A stretch of DNA of 64,000 bases. It comes from Chondrosia reniformis (taxonomy: Eukaryota > Porifera > Demospongiae > Chondrillida > Chondrillidae). Location: positions 3,776,501-3,840,500 of the forward strand of contig OX359193.1 in NCBI GenBank assembly GCA_947172415.1, in the 5' to 3' direction. The notes under the pieces were generated by a model. It saw nothing but the letters and a program-made list of their open reading frames with translations. It did not search any database and was not told the DNA's origin. The first letter of the stretch is position 1. Every line of letters begins with the position of its first letter. Below are positions 41,825 through 53,440 of the stretch, piece by piece. The translations under genes and the position numbers were made by a program.

Positions 41825-42140
41825 CAGAAACAAGTAGTTTGTGTTTAAAAAACTCGTGGGGCGCCTTGCGCCCCCAGTAAACTCCAACTACTTGGGTTAA
41901 ATGTAGTTCTTAGATGTCCGGTTAACTGCATCCGGTCGTCGCTTGATTGCCTTTAATTTTTCAAAGCTATATCTCGTTGAAAACAGTTTTACACAGGATT
42001 TACGTTACATAGTATTAGGAAAGGTGGTTTCTAAATCCTTTTCGTTCATTTAATGCTCGACGCTAAGGAAGAAAAAGCTAGTTTTAAGCTAGAAAACGAA
42101 AGCCAGCCAAACGTCCTCCATTTTGGTGACAGATATATCT
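41825..42140 (+). repeat. Repeat family F copy with GC hairpin
   Basis: The hairpin module at 41831-41894 has CAAGTAGTTTGTGTTT and AAACTCCAACTACTTG around GTGGGGCGCCTTGCGCCCCC. The F body follows, to TCCTCCATTTTGGTGACAGA. Confidence 0.65.
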
Positions 42141-42224
42141 GTATCATTCCATTTCTTTAGAAATTGCCATATAATGAGAAAAAGTGACAGAAGAAAGCAA
42201 TTATTATTAACACTGTCAATCCAT

Positions 42225-43965
42225 TACCTTGGAATGGCAAGTAGGAAGTGCTTCTAATGCAGTAAAAGTGTTATTCCCAAGAAAGGCAGCAGTTGAATAC
42301 CTAACCAAATTAACAAAAAATACACTGGAGAAAGATGTTTACCAAAACCTTCAAGATTCCAATGCCATGGCTGGCCTTAAAGCAGATGGTTTAATGTTTT
42401 GTAAAAATATATGGCTGACTTGGTTACATTAGCCAAATCACAAGAATTTAGAACATCCATTACTTGAAGTTAAATGAATTTTTGGAACACCTAGATGAAC
42501 ATCCCAGCATTGCATTTAATCCCAACATACAGGTATTTCCTTCTGAAAGTAGGTTTTATAATGAATGTGAAAATCATCAAATCAAACCAAAAAAACTTTT
42601 TGATTTATTCATACTTTTTACCCAAGACAAAGAATAAAACCAACTGGTGGAAGACAAACTATCCAAGGGAGCAGCTATGATGAGATTGAAATTAAAATCC
42701 TATGCAAAAAAAACTATTTACCAAGAGGAAAATATTGGGATAGTAAAAACAGTTTTAAAAGAAATAAAGCCTAATAATGACATACTGTAAAGCAACATTT
42801 GTATGCGTGAGTTTTATTTATGCGAATTATTGACTGATTTTCACACGAACGTACGTTTGTGCCGTGAATGATTGCTTTGTTTCGTTACTTCCAACTTGCG
42901 AATTCTTTGCCAACAGCCAGAGAAACACAGCTCGGAGATGTCATGACACAGTCAGCAAATGCAGCCGTTCTACATGAGATACAGCAGAGACTACAAGCAA
43001 ACCAGCCGAGAAAGCGTAAGGCTTACACGGTGTTTATACCGCTGAAAAGAGCTGCCATAGGGAGATACGCTTGCGAGAATGGAAATGTAGTGGCAGTCAG
43101 TCGGTAATAAAAGATGTTGCTTAATCTTGATAGACAAAAACGCATAAATAAGAAGCGCATAAATTTGTTTAGAGGCCAAATTCTCATAAATTTCCACAGG
43201 CATACAATTGTACCTTTACAGTATGTGAATCTATTTTAGGTCTAAATGACTGGTTAGAAAACTCTATGCCTAGTATAAGCCAACTTACTAAGAGAAACTT
43301 AATGGAAGCTATGGCTTGATACTCAAACCAGAGATGAGCAATACAGGACCATCTCCCTGGTTATAAAAAAAGATAGCACTGAACCAAAATTATAAGCAGT
43401 ATGAAAAGGTAATTGAAGGAGAAAGGCAAAAAGCAATGGTGAAAATGATGCAAAGGCAAAGTGAACGAGCAGAGAAACTAAAGGAATTAAAGGCTGACTT
43501 ATTAGACATGTTGGTGATCAACAATGTGAAGCTGTTGGACAAGTTTTTAGGGATTGAAAGGGATGAAAATTTAATGGCATTGAAAAAGTCTAAGAAGATG
43601 GAGCTAGTACAATTCAAGCTAAAGAAGCTCGTATTTTATCAGGAAACAATAATGCTCAACTTTACAAAGGCAGGGAAAAGGATCTCTTTGGCTGAAATGG
43701 TTGATCATTACAAATGCTTCATAGACAAAATCCAATCTCTGATAAAACTGATTTATCTGATCCTAAAAATTTAGTTGGCAAAGATATATGGCATCGTTTC
43801 TTTAATTGTAACAGCAAAGACTATCTGTGGATCAAAGGATTTGTTTTGCCTATGATGAAGAAACAAATAAAATTGAGATTGCCTAATGAAGGTGAAGAGG
43901 AGCACTGTTTTTTAATCTTCTAGTTGACTATTCTGTAGGGGATTTAAAAATTGTCAACTCATATA
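42225..43965 (+). pseudogene. Decayed gene of an uncharacterised repeat-associated family
   Basis: Segments in changing frames: EWQVGSASNAVKVLFPRKAA and VEYLTKLTKNTLEKDVYQNL (42229-42400), ADLVTLAKSQEFR, then LNEFLEHLDEHPSIAFNPN and FYNECENHQIKPKKLFDLFI, and KGAAMMRLKLKSYAKKTIY. A MITE interrupts, then ESILGLNDWLENSMPSISQL, a lysine-rich coiled-coil-like part (43436-43774: RAEKLKELKADLLDMLVINN), and a tail GKDIWHRFFN..YLWIKGFV and LLVDYSVGDLKIV. I associate this block order with uncharacterised cnidarian and sponge proteins, without a known function. The tail spacing hints at a tudor-like fold, which is speculative. Several frameshifts and stops are present. Confidence 0.5.
42781..43225 (+). 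mobile_element. MITE carrying a transposon 5' exon, copy 2
   Basis: Inverted ends CATACTGTAAAGCAACATTT and (reverse complement) CATACTGTAAAGGTACAATT. Inside, 42868-43107 reads [45 protein letters not shown] and [19 protein letters not shown]. It interrupts the neighbouring pseudogene between IKPNND and ESILGLNDWL, which gives a precise pre-insertion frame. Confidence 0.75.
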
Positions 43966-44727
43966 AGGCTTGAAGGGGTACAGACAATCATGATATTTTT
44001 TTACCATTTAATGTGTATAGTGGGTACACATGTGATTTGAGTTATATACTTCCAACTCATGACTATCCTCTTCAAGGCATGCTAAATGATCAATGTATAA
44101 GTAGTCTAAAACTATAACTTGGAAGTGACATCAATAAGAGAGGATAAACATGAAACCTGACCTGCATATTACATACCTGAGGCATAGTATCAAAGGAAAG
44201 TAAATACTATATAGCTGTTTGACATGCATCAAATGCTCACCAGTTGGTATGACTCATGATACAGTGGAAAGTTGGCGCATCATATATAGAATGTTGTATA
44301 CCACTGGCATGCCCAGATCATTACAAATCGTAGAACAATCTTGATTTTATCATGTTTACACGTCTGGTAATGTCATTTATAAGCTAACAATGTGCAGAGG
44401 CCTAGAGAGAAAATGAAATCAACGTTCAGAAACATTTTAATTTAGCAAATTTCTTATAAAATAAGATTTTTAGATGGCGATGATGCAGTAAAGGGACTGG
44501 CTATCGGGTTTCTCACGTTTTGGTACCTAAATGCCCCCTAGCCAGATGGTTTGGGAGAGTTAAAGTTCATCATTTCTGGGTCACAGATATATAAATACTG
44601 CATATCACAGTATTAGGACAATCTCCATAGGGCCTTTAGCTAAGTGCAGGACTGTAATATATTTGAGACTATGTTTACTCCTGTAATGACAAATAGTGTT
44701 TTCTTGGATAATTATTGTTATGCTAAA
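43966..44727. other. Intergenic, nothing recognised
   Basis: AT-rich sequence without conserved frames or clear repeat ends. Confidence 0.35.
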
Positions 44728-45151
44728 CCCCTTACTGACCGATAGCCACTATAATGGCTGGAAATTGTTTAGGCCATTAACAGCTGCAAAGTTAAATAAT
44801 CGTGCAATCTCTTCAAAATTTATTTGTATCGATAGCGCTTCTGTAAAAGAATCTTTGACTAGCTTATAATCATAGTATAACTGTATAATAAAAGGAAGAT
44901 ATTTATAGTATAGGTATACAAATTACGCAAGTGTTAACGAAGAAACGTAAATTTTTAAAATGGCGATCCAAAAGGAGGACCTATTTCCTTGGCGCTTTTT
45001 GGTTTTTTAGTATTTGTTGTTGTTAATAACTTCAGCGAAGGTTATTTGGAGGATTTTACAACTAATAAAGGTCAAAATTGATCCTTAAAAGGTTAGACTA
45101 GGCAGTTTTTACTCTCAAACCACTATAGTGGTCATGGGTCAATAACAGGGG
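44728..45151. mobile_element. piggyBac-like MITE, copy 2
   Basis: Starts CCCCTTACTGACCGATAGCC with subterminal CCACTATAATGG and ends in the inverted CCACTATAGTGG..GGTCAATAACAGGGG. Internal marks AAGTTAAATAATCGTGCAAT, ATCGATAGCGCTT and CTTCAGCGAAGG match the copy at 27748-28169. The TTAA duplication is eroded. Confidence 0.65.
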
Positions 45152-45339
45152 TAGCAATTACAATTTAACGCGGCCCGTAATAGTTATATGTGTATAGATA
45201 TGCTCTATTTGTGAGCAAAGCTTGAGTAATGCAATTCTTTCCTTCAAGCTATGGTGGAATGATTAATAAGGAAATTACATGAAGAAACGGTATTATACCA
45301 ATAACTTGGCATAGGAGCGTCTCATTTAAAAATGAATGA

Positions 45340-46600
45340 TACTATCAGATGCACCTCATGAAGTAGAATCTTTGTGCCAAATTATAAAGAGATGATACTC
45401 AATTTTTTCGTTGTCACCCATAAGAAATGCCAGCAATGTCTGCCAATGGCTGCTCCAAGCTGGACATCTCAGAAGCCAATGAACAACATCCTCCACTTCA
45501 CTGTTGCTACACTCCTTGCACACCCCATCCCTCTTTACCTCCTGCCAGCCACCTGCCTGCAGTCTACACCTAAAATGTTGCTGTACTTCCCCTAAGCTTA
45601 AATATAACCCACCTCTCCCTCTTCAAATCTACACAAAACGATTCCTCATCACACTACACAATCTTCTTCAACACCGACAACTGCGGCTTCTCCAGATCCT
45701 TCCTCCATTCTTCCCTCACTCTGTGCCATGCAATACTCTCCAACATTTGATCCAATTCTGCCTCTGACATGTTCCACACCTGCTCAGTGCCTACCTCCTT
45801 CCAAACAAACTCCTAAAACAATTAAACATATTTTCTTCATACCGCTCCCCTTGCCATACGTTACTGCCTCAGTTGCCACTCTCTTCAATAGTCTCCCATC
45901 CTACACCTTGCTTGCTTGAAGCACTATGAACCAAAATAGGGTGCAGCGTAATGTTGCCAATCATACCATCGGTAGATCCCCTACTCTTAATTAAAGGTAC
46001 ACTCTAGGGTGCAAGGTTCCACTGCAAAAGAATGCCCTTAGTTATATATGCTCCAAAGCCTCTTGAGTCCAAAAGCACTCCCAAAGTCTCAGCTACATAC
46101 AACATGGAGGCCTCAACAAGAGAACACATCAGCTTCTTAAACGTCCCAATTCCTATATTGCTTACTTACACTCTGTACCGCTGAAACTTAAAGTATTCTC
46201 CCACCATCATTTTGTCTAGTACCATTTACTTAAGGTCCAAGTTCTCATCCACAACACAGCCAAAGTATTTGTAATAGTTCACCATTGGAAGTTCCTCTCC
46301 ATCTATATATATCATGTATTTTTTCTCACTTCTCATCTCATTCTTCTTTCTGATATGCATTATACCATTATTCGAACATTAATCTTAATCACCCACTCCT
46401 TACACCACTGCAAAAGGATCTCTACACTCGTTCTTCATTTGATGCCAACTGGGAAGTGTCACCTGCAAAACGTTCTTCTCTCCTTCTGGCCAACACTCCA
46501 TTTCTGTAAAGGGAGAACAACAGGACCTCACTCACAATAGATATCAGTGAGATACTACATATACACATATAGTCATGCCCTATTCAATATTTATTCTTGA
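45340..46600 (-). pseudogene. LINE reverse-transcriptase C-terminal remnant
   Basis: Minus-strand segments in changing frames: MIYIDGEELPMVNYYKYFGC and VVDENLDLK (about 46310-46210), then CKECSNSEVEDVVHWLLRCP followed by AWSSHWQTLL (about 45530-45420). The latter is the C-x2-C-x7-H-x4-C type zinc motif at the end of LINE polymerases. No catalytic core remains. Plus-strand open frames here are shadows. Confidence 0.65.
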
Positions 46601-48420
46601 TTGTAAATATATCAGAGAGTACCAAAGTATGGCAATGGCCTCTTTTCCCTCTGCCCAAAAACTGCTGACGTGTTCATAATACATAGAATAAGAATGATTA
46701 CATAATAATTATGTGATGTAATATTTGTCATAAAGGCTGTCATCGCTTCCCGGAGCCTCTACACTAAATGGAATCGAAACTGATGCCCCGTCAATTTGGG
46801 TGCATGTGTTCGAAATGTTGTTGGGAGAATTGATAGAATACGAGAAGCTTTCTGAAATTCATGCTGCATATGGTGGGTTTAGCATTTAGAGTAAGCAATC
46901 AAAGCTCGAAAGCTATAAACATCAAATGAACATCACCTTTCCATAGGTGTTAACCTAGAAATTTACCAAAGTGGGAAAGAAGTGCTGAAAAATTGAGACA
47001 TTTGCTCAAAAAATCGGAACACATTTTTTCCTCTCACTACACTCATGATACTCTCAGCCACTCAGAATAGCTGGAAACGTCGATAAACTGAACATTGCAC
47101 TTGGAACCCAACCTCTTAAAGCGGGCACATACAGGATAACATATGTGGTCTCACCTATAAAACAGCTGTATAACTGTTCGTCTAAGCTGTTTATTGTGTT
47201 AAGCTAGAACATTTCAAAATCGGGACATTGAGGAGTGGGAGCGGGACAGCAGGACATTTGTAGGCAAGGCGGGACATGTCCCGCCTAAATCGGGACGGTT
47301 GACACCTATGCCTTTCTTAGAAAACTTCCTGTACGTAATCAGGGATTTCTATCTCACTACATACTGAGGGTAGCTGAAAATATAGATTTTTGGTCGATTC
47401 GATTGATATTCGATCAAGCATTGTATTCAAGAGTGTGGCCGATTATTGATTGGTGACCCTAATATTGTTAAAGTTTTGGTAATGTACAAGTTTTCCCTTT
47501 CAGAGAAATAAGTGGCTGTTTTGTTGGATGAGTAGTTGGTATGCTATTTTCAAGTGTGTTATGACATTTTAACAGAATATTTTCATATATAGATCGAAAA
47601 CAAATTGTGATTGTGTTGTCTACTACGTACTTAATATAAACCCATGTTTATGAAATGGGTTAATTTAAATCTCTAGGTAGTAGACTAATATCTTATTTCG
47701 GCTATACGGTGTAGTTGGAATGTTCAAAGTTTTGTCTGTATGCAGGTGTTTACACTTGCAATGTAAAATATATGCGAATTGCAATATTTTACAAGTGCAA
47801 AAGATGGTGGATATGAAGTCATAACATTGATAGTATTATAGGTCATTAGAGCTAAATTATAATCAAAATGAGTTGACGAGTTTAAATATAATTTGCTAAT
47901 TCAGGTTGCCAAAAGAATATATACAGTATGTGTACTTTTACATTGAAGGTGATGGTCTGGTGTTAGCAGTTAAGTGTAAAATGTTGCAACTGACTTTAGT
48001 AAGGTGACCAGAGGATTAAGCCTTGCCCGCACAAATTTCTTTATTAGCTTACTATATACATAACCTTCAGCCTCATTGTATATGATGCATGTATCTAATG
48101 GTGATTCTTTTACTATGTTTACATGGTCAAACACCTTTGTTGGGTGCTTTGTATTATCTTACTACAATATCAGCATAAACTGTTATTGTACGTATATGAG
48201 ATGTCTTATGTACTTGTAAGACTAATAATTGTAGTTAAAGGTACCTACATTGAAAATTCCCTATTCAGACTTAAAGGTCCCTGAAATGCTCACTTTCACT
48301 TTTCACTAAAAGTTATGTATAAGTCAGAACGCTTTAGTTTTAGTTAAATTAACAAAAATATGTAACAAATTTGCGTGTGCGAAAACAAACCACAAGTTAA
48401 TATACTATCGTTGCGATAAT
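46601..48420. other. Intergenic, two exon-like segments
   Basis: 46607-46660 carries a family E edge (ATATCAGAGAGTACCAAAG). On the + strand 46742-46873 is open and reads DAPSIWVHVFEMLLGELIEY before a possible GT donor, and 47504-47555 after TTTTCCCTTTCAG reads RNKWLFCWMSSWYAIFK before another GT. They could be exons of an unrecognised gene or chance. Confidence 0.25.
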
Positions 48421-48943
48421 TAATAGATGAGTTCCTCACCTAACACTCTCCTGTTGGTGCGATGTTACTTGCTCGACATGGCTTCATCATAGTATGATGC
48501 CTAGGGTTTTGGCGGTCCGGTCCAACGTCAGAAGCACCCCGTTGGAGGGTTTTGCTTAGGGGCATGCAACGCTTCCTTCCAAAGATGACCGCGACATGTG
48601 ACTCGTCGCGTGTACAAAGTCATTGACCCCAAACAAAACACGACCGAATCGCAAAAAAACACAGCTGCTAAAGGCGTGTACGACCTTATCTTAGATCAGT
48701 GTCAAATGGAGCTCCCATAACTCGATTGTAAGGCCAAAGAAACAGCTATCCTTCTGGTACGTAACTACATACATCTACACATAACACACCTATCACATTT
48801 TTATTATCTAATAACAATAAGCATCGTTAATTTATCCTCACTAAAATGTACTATAATTAAAATACAAGTAAAATAAAAAAAGTTATACCTGTTAAATAAA
48901 TGGCATGCCTCTTATAATTCTACCATTCATTGTCACGATAAAC

Positions 48944-49660
48944 TTAGGTAAGCAGTTTCCTGCTGAGATTAGCTAGTTGAGACTGAGGTGGCCGAATATA
49001 AATCTGATAAGCTGAACTTTTCCAACGACCGAGTCTTTTAATAATAGATTCCGAGACCCCCTGACTAGCTGCAGTAGTAGCTGCTCCTATTCGTAATCTA
49101 TGACATGCGTATTTACTTGTGTCAATAGTAGGATAACCTTGTAACATCCTCCTAATGCCTTTAACTAAATAAGACCGCCTCAAGGGACTACCATCTTTGT
49201 GAACACAGAGAAGACCAGCTTTATGACCTCTTACTTTCAAATAACCTAACAGAGCTGCAACTGGGCAGAGATCTTTACCAGTGCTGTTTAAATAAATACA
49301 CATCCCATGCTTTGCCTGGTCAGTCTTAGATGACTTAATTGTAATGATGACCTGAACTGATCCCATTGACCTATTAATTTTTATGTCACCATAAGCTAAA
49401 TGCCTTGAAGGGTCATAATTAACCCCATCAGGTAATAACAACTCGCTAGATCTCAAAAAGGCAAAGAAGCCAATGTTTATTGCTGCCCACAACATTCTAT
49501 TCTCAAAATCCCGTGGATGTTTTGCCAGCTGTCCCTTCAATAGATGTAAAATGTCGGGTGTGATTGGTAACCTAGTATTTGGTGCTGCTGACCCTTTCTA
49601 CCTTGCGACACCTCTCAAAAGTAATTCAATCTTAGGTGTTATGCTACAAAAAACCAAGTC
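48944..49660 (-). pseudogene. Tyrosine recombinase of the DIRS-like element
   Basis: The open part (49540-48944, 198 codons) continues an upstream frame GSAAPNTRLPITPDILHLLK that has one TAG near 49600 after LLRGVAR. Catalytic residues in place: R in AFLRSSELLLPD, K in IKSSKTDQAK, H-x-x-R in CHRLRIGAATTAA, W in LGRWKSSAY and the nucleophile tyrosine in AYQIYIRP. It would integrate a circular DNA copy without target duplication. Apart from the upstream stop the core looks intact. Confidence 0.85.
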
Positions 49661-49817
49661 CTTTAAAACATGAAAATGTCAAATGCCAGATAAATAAATC
49701 CTTATAGTCTTTGATGAGATCTTATCCCTACCTAAAATGCTATAAAAAGGGATAAGGTTCTTTCTGAGGCAGGTAAACAAGGTAGCGAAAATTGACTACA
49801 AAAGGCTGTTTAACGCT

Positions 49818-51420
49818 TCATGCTGGATTCATAGCATAACCTGGTAGATTCTGCAACACCTTACTGCATAAGCTCAGAAACAGCCTCCTCCAATCCTGTG
49901 ATATCCAAACTGGTTGCTGAGTTACCAGAAAGGTCCATAACTCTGCTGGTATGCTTGTTGGGTTGATATTTGCCTGCGGCACCTGAACAAAAAATGTATC
50001 CAATTTATTACGGGATACACTATCTGCTGGACCATTGTCCGTCCCACTTAAATGCTTAATAGCCATTGAAAAATGAAAAAATGCGGTAAAAAAGTTAAAC
50101 ACCTTAACAAATGCATAACTGTGGGTTCCTTGCATGGCTGAACCTTTCTGAACTGCCTAAACCACTGCCATATTATCACAGTAACATAAAACATGCTTTC
50201 CAGACCACTGATGCCCCCACACAGCTGCAGCTATCACAATAGGAACCAATTCCTTCACCATAATTTTAACATGTTCCCAAGTACTGTCCCAACTACCCTA
50301 CAGCCATTGGGATTGCCATACAGCACCACACCCCCAACTACCAGATGCATCAGAGTTAAGGAACACAGTAGGAGTAGCTGCATAAATTAAATGGATAAAG
50401 CCCACACCATTCCAAGTCTCCCAAAATGTTGGCCATCAGAACAAATCAGAACGAAAACCTACATTAAGGTGGATAAAATGGTGCTTCTTTGAAGCAACTG
50501 CTAACAAATCAAACATCCTTCTTAAAAACAACAACCCTGTGGATTACTGTACAGGCAAAATTTAACAATCCCAACAGCTTCTCTAACTCCTTCTTTGTTG
50601 CTGCCTTTCTGGAAACCCACCTTAGAAGTTCTCCTTCAAATTAGCCAATTTAGCCCCAGGTAATCTAGCTGTTTGACTATAACAGAGTCAATCTCAATTC
50701 CAAGAAAGGTGAGTTCAGTTGACGGACCCTCAATCTTATCCATAGCTAATGGAATACCTAATTATAACCAACACTAATGACAGTATCTAAGTTTATAGCA
50801 CAGGCATCAGAGTCGGGCTTTCCAATGATCAGAAAATCATCCAAGTAATGAAATATATAGCTGCACCCTCTACACCGCAATATCCATTCTAGTGCATCTG
50901 CATACGCATTGAACAAAATTGGAGCAGACCTAAGTCCAAATGGAACTCGGTTATCAAAATAAACATCGTCATTCCATACCATGCCCAATAAATGCCTATC
51001 TTGTGGAGAACTGGTACATTTCTAAAAGCATTAGCCACATCGATCTTAGCCATCCTAGCACCTATACCCAATTGTAAAAGCATTTTGATAGCATCCCCTA
51101 CCAAAGAATAAACCATGCTGGATCATTCCTTTGGAATTCCATCATTTACACTATATCCCTCAGGGCACGATAAATCAACAATTAGCCTCCATTACCTGGG
51201 GTTGATTTAGGAATAACTCCAAATCTATTAGTCATACACCCAATAAATGCTTTATTCCTCAAAGGCTCTGAAACATGTTTCATCTTCAACTCCTTTTTCA
51301 AATATGCATCCACCACCTCTTGCTTTTCCATTGCTGACCGACAATTAATGCCCACAGACCTAAAAGGTTTAGCATAATTAAAACCAACCCCAACTCCAAA
51401 TCGTAACCCATTCAGCAAAT
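49818..51420 (-). pseudogene. RT and RNase H region of the DIRS-like element
   Basis: In order: LLNGLRFGVGVGFNYAKPF (51418), RFGVIPKSTPGNGG (about 51210), MAKIDVANAFRNVPV (about 51050), VPFGLRSAPILFNAYADALE (about 50940), FHYLDDFLIIG with the catalytic DD (about 50830), TELTFLGIEID (about 50720), and downstream LSGTDNGPADSVSRN (about 50050) near the RNase H end. At least four frame changes and several stops separate these. Confidence 0.82.
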
Positions 51421-52193
51421 GCTCAAGCCACTTTTTATTAGGGTGACCTTGTAAAGCCTTCTTTCAAGCTGAAACTCTGAATGGAGTGTGGAAGAAATGG
51501 TTGCACAGTAGGGACTGACACATCCTGAAGCTGCCCAAATCTTTTTGTTAATAAATTTGCTGACACAAAACAATTTGGTAGGACATCACCTAAAAACAAT
51601 CCAAAAATCACCAGTCTGATAAAAACATAAAAGAACCAAAATTTATGTATTTTAATATAATAAATTGTTGCTCCCCAAAATTACCATTATAATCAATTAC
51701 ATTCCATTATAATTCTACGCAAAAATTTTCCATCAATAACTAAAATGAAGAGTATAACAGAGCTATATAACATATATCATTGTACAATATAGGTAATAAA
51801 CTTGATAACATGTACATAATCATAGTTTAATTGTTTAATAACAGTATATACACAGTTCACATAATATACAACCGCAATATAATTCCATAACTGATTAAAA
51901 TTCCTTAAATAGAATATATATATATAACTGTTATTGCCCGTCTGACTAGCCATCAAGCATAGGACAAACACCTAACGAGGAGCCACGAGTGATGGCTGAA
52001 GTCGTAGCAACACTTGACTCCTTCCCTTCCTCTTTTTTATCAGCTTGAAAGGAGCAATAAGGGCGTTGGTTGCGTCAACACTTTGTGGCAGGGTGATCCA
52101 TACCACACGTGCTGCACAAATGATCAAAACGACAAGAGAACTGTGGGCAAAAGCACCCTGAATTCCACTTATCGCTGGTTCTACTCAAGCGCC

Positions 52194-52705
52194 TCAACTT
52201 GGCTCATCTTGCCCATTGCATGAAATCTTGGTCCAGGGAAGCCCACTTGACTTCCTCACACAGTGCACAGCTTTTTCTCTGAAATGTATGTCGTAATCCA
52301 TCCACTGCATTCCACCGGAATCGCGGGCCAACCTTGTAATGACCCCAAAGTAAGAGAACAAATCCATTGCTCTCCCTGGTTCGTTAGACACAATTGCCGC
52401 TGCAAAGACAGTAAAAAATGCCCTATCCATAAACGATTCCAGAGGGATAGACTTTTCTTTTTGTCCTTCTCGTCTTTGAATTGTTTGGCAATATTCTCCG
52501 GTAGCAAATCTGTGAAATCTACATAATTCCCGGCCCTTATCCTTTCGACTAGGGCACCTGGCAAAGCCGGTAATCCACCACCCGGAGCAAATCCAGCTTT
52601 TCCTTTGCCTTTCCCTTTCACCTCCACTTGGTTATCCTCACTCTCCATTTTGGCAACAACTTCCTCTAGACTTGACAATGTTCCCTTAACTAAGTCACCT
52701 ATCAT
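52194..52705 (-). pseudogene. Gag-like ORF of the DIRS-like element
   Basis: Starts MIGDLVKGTLSSLEEVVAKM at 52705, followed by a KGKGKGK stretch and YVDFTDLLPENIAKQF. A frameshift near 52430 moves to WIDRAFFTVFAAA, EPGRAMDLFSYFGVI, GGMQWMDYDIHFREKA and GLPWTKIS, the conserved gag C-terminal pattern of DIRS/Ngaro elements. It ends at 52194. Confidence 0.75.
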
Positions 52706-53440
52706 AAATATTTAACAAAACAAAATAACTCAAGTCCATGAAATATGACTATAACCAAGTGACCATATACCATATATCATAAACACTCTCCATGACATTC
52801 GTATTGTATCCTCCATATATAATCAATTGACAATTAGCAAATCCAACCTGAATTTCACTAAGCCAAAAATATTACATACCAACTACCCATAATCATGCTG
52901 GTAGGTATAGTCCAGGAAACTTCCATAATCTTTAACCTATATGCAACCTCTGCATTCAGAATAGCAAATACATGCAATCTCCAAGTTACTAATACTAAAT
53001 GCAGTCACAAATACATCCAACAATAAATTCAAATTTCACCCAAACATCAGTGGGTATATAGGCAAAGACACTTCAATAACTGAATTAACTTCTATGTATC
53101 TGTTCCAAATTAATCTCCAACCTGATAACAAAAGCACTATCATACAAATGCAACAATCTTGAAACAAACACTATGTTTATTCAGTATATGCTATACATAC
53201 ACTAATGTATAGTATTATACATTGCATGCAGACGCTACCGGTACATGGCATATAGAAAGCTTGTGCGATGGTGCTGGGGAATTTTAGGGAGAAATATAGG
53301 AGTTGAATTATTTTCATTAAAATGCAGTTCAGCCAACTTCAATCTGTATATATAGGTATACATAGAGACAGGCAGGTAAAGAATATTTTACAAGCATGTA
53401 CACACCGGCTAAGCATGCCATGATAAGAGAAGACCTGTTG
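52706..53440. other. Intergenic, nothing recognised
   Basis: AT-rich sequence without conserved frames. Confidence 0.35.

Larger units (their letters stand above)
48421..52705 (-). mobile_element. DIRS-like tyrosine-recombinase retrotransposon, decayed
   Basis: Order on the minus strand is gag-like ORF (52705-52194), RT (51420-50640), an RNase H-like region (to about 49820) and tyrosine recombinase (49660-48944). The recombinase in place of a DDE integrase defines the DIRS order; which branch (DIRS, Ngaro or PAT) is open, and no methyltransferase domain was seen. The GC-richer stretch 48440-48720 downstream may be its terminal region, but no matching repeat was found at the other end. Confidence 0.8.

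Noticed and set aside
45374-45919. Plus-strand proline/leucine-rich frames as genes
   Set aside because: They are shadows of a LINE remnant on the minus strand, which has the CKEC..HWLLRCP zinc motif.
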